Assembly (NCBI GenBank): GCA_027061625.1
Contig: JAMOVF010000118.1
Location: 1 to 7,267, forward strand
Direction of reading: 5' to 3'
Source: Deltaproteobacteria bacterium
Lineage (GTDB): Bacteria; Desulfobacterota; Dissulfuribacteria; Dissulfuribacterales; JALVPX01
Length of the DNA stretch: 7,267 nucleotides
Shown here: positions 6,624 to 7,267 of the stretch, one piece after another
Position numbering within the stretch: the stretch's first letter is position 1
Layout of the letters: each line of letters starts with the position of its first letter
The notes under the pieces: model-generated
The model's database searches: none
What the model was told of the DNA's origin: nothing
Seen by the model: the letters and a program-made list of their open reading frames with translations, nothing else
Made by a program: the position numbers and the translations under genes

Positions 6624-6815
6624 ATGAGCGAAGAAAAAAGCATGAAAATTTTGCATGTATACCGTTCTGAACCCAATGACGATGTGAAAAAGCTCGTTGA
6701 AATCCTCAGCAGGGATCGTGATGCAAAAGAATTCAAACTTTATGATGGAGATCCCAATTACGATATCCTGGTTCAAATGATCTTTGATGCGGATCAGACT
6801 GTAAGCTGGTGGTAG
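6624..6815 (+). CDS. Minimal DsrH/TusB-like small protein
   Basis: A 63-aa protein, last of the operon, too small for most family models. Its two ends resemble DsrH/TusB: MKILHVYRSEP (7-17) corresponds to the DsrH start (LHxxxKSP), and YDILVQMIFDADQTVSWW (46-63) to its ending (valine-rich helix, acidic residue plus Asp, then an aromatic terminus with Trp). The middle ~35-40 residues of a standard ~95-100-aa DsrH are missing, and so is the conserved DsrH cysteine; the protein has no cysteine at all. A strong AAGGAGG (6609-6615), eight bases before the ATG, and tandem TAG-TAA stops (6813-6818) argue for a real, translated gene. It would serve a structural role in a DsrEFH-like complex rather than carry sulfur. 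The assignment is inference; at minimum it is a conserved-looking partner of the preceding genes. Confidence 0.6.
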   Translation: MSEEKSMKILHVYRSEPNDDVKKLVEILSRDRDAKEFKLYDGDPNYDILVQMIFDADQTVSWW

Positions 6816-6852
6816 TAAACGACCTTAACTGATCCAATATGGAGGAGAGAGG

Positions 6853-6878
6853 CCCCGCTGTACTCAGCGGGGTTTTTT
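6853..6878 (+). terminator. Intrinsic terminator of the sulfur-transfer operon
   Basis: CCCCGCTG (6853-6860), loop TACT, and CAGCGGGG (6865-6872) form a perfect 8-bp GC-rich stem, followed at once by TTTTTT and a further T-rich run to 6884. It sits 37 bp after the last operon gene. On the minus strand the hairpin is followed by CCTCTCTCC, not T, so it does not serve as a good terminator for the convergent cbiG. Confidence 0.95.
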
Positions 6879-6882
6879 CTTT

Positions 6883-7267
6883 TTATACAGAACTGCCTAA
6901 GACCAAATGGCTTTTTGCGGCTGCTATGGTCATATTGTTGTATTTCTGTTTAGCTACAAGAAGATCTGCCTTTTCACCAGCAGCTAAAAGCGCTGATGGT
7001 TCTGCTACGCCTTTTATACCTAAAGCATTTTCAACTATATTGGATGGAGTCTTAACCCGAAGAGTCCCTAATTCTTCACTACTAAAAAATTTTAAAGGGA
7101 TGTTCAGTTCTTTTGCCGCTTCATAAAGGGCCGGTGTATCTCTTCTACGGTCAATAGAGGCAAAACAGCTAATGGAGGCCCTGTGTAGGTTGTGCGATTT
7201 CATAAAATCATTGAGATTGTGCATAAGGTGTTCAGATGAAATGTGATTGTGGCAGCCAATACCAATA
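6883..7267 (-). CDS. cbiG: Cobalt-precorrin-5A hydrolase CbiG, C-terminal part (5' end outside window)
   Basis: The frame is open from the stop at 6883 to the window edge, giving the last ~128 residues. It contains the CbiG C-terminal domain: an IGIGC entry strand at the edge, ASIDRRRDTPALYEAAKEL, LKFFSSEEL, then TPSN and GIKGVAEPSALLAAG, and an ending with strand VAKQKY and TIAAAK. CbiG opens the delta-lactone ring of cobalt-precorrin-5A and releases acetaldehyde, a step of the anaerobic (early cobalt) cobalamin pathway. This points to an organism that makes B12 anaerobically. An ATG at 7224 is internal, since the conserved GIGC motif lies upstream of it in frame. The gene converges on the sulfur operon, with only the terminator between. 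The N-terminal domain, or any fusion partner, cannot be judged from this window. Confidence 0.9.
   Translation of the reverse strand, partial: IGIGCHNHISSEHLMHNLNDFMKSHNLHRASISCFASIDRRRDTPALYEAAKELNIPLKFFSSEELGTLRVKTPSNIVENALGIKGVAEPSALLAAGEKADLLVAKQKYNNMTIAAAKSHLVLGSSV

Noticed and set aside
6839..7126. A 95-codon plus-strand open frame across the terminator and antisense to cbiG
   Set aside because: It begins at the terminator hairpin and reads against the clear CbiG C-terminal domain; the hydrophobic stretch is incidental.
6883..7224. CbiG as a complete 113-aa gene starting at the ATG at 7224
   Set aside because: The frame continues upstream through the conserved IGIGC motif to the window edge, so the ATG is internal.

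Overview
The window reads as bacterial chromosome of moderate-to-low GC, with dense coding on both strands and strong GGAGG ribosome binding sites. Gene content (RadC, NAD kinase, a secreted two-domain M16 peptidase, CbiG and a sulfur-transfer operon) suggests an anaerobic, B12-making sulfur bacterium. My best guess is Desulfobacterota or a similar lineage able to disproportionate sulfur. This taxonomic placement is inferred from gene content and protein style, not from a marker gene.

Layout: (1) 50-712, radC on the plus strand, converging on and overlapping nadK by 16 bp. (2) 697-4193, a minus-strand pair: a secreted M16 zinc peptidase (886 aa from the corrected ATG at 4193) followed by nadK, joined by a 1-nt TAATG overlap. 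(3) 4194-4399, a divergent regulatory gap with a sigma70-type promoter candidate for the rightward operon. (4) 4400-6815, a five-gene plus-strand operon: YeeE/YedE-type sulfur transporter, TusA, DsrE-like protein, and two small proteins that I read as divergent DsrF/TusC-like and DsrH/TusB-like subunits. It ends at a strong intrinsic terminator (6853-6878). (5) 6883-7267, the 3' part of a convergent cbiG on the minus strand, running off the window.

The five-gene operon is the point of interest. Its order (YedE, TusA, DsrE, two small proteins) matches what I recall as the 'YTD' cluster reported as common to sulfur-disproportionating bacteria, where the last two genes are called hypothetical. 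A plausible working model is that the YedE channel brings in a sulfane-sulfur species such as thiosulfate or a persulfide, TusA takes the sulfur on its CPMP cysteine, and the DsrE/F/H-like trio relays it onward in the cytoplasm. The assignment of the last two genes to DsrF and DsrH is my own inference from short motifs and gene order. No tRNA, rRNA, CRISPR array or mobile element was seen.
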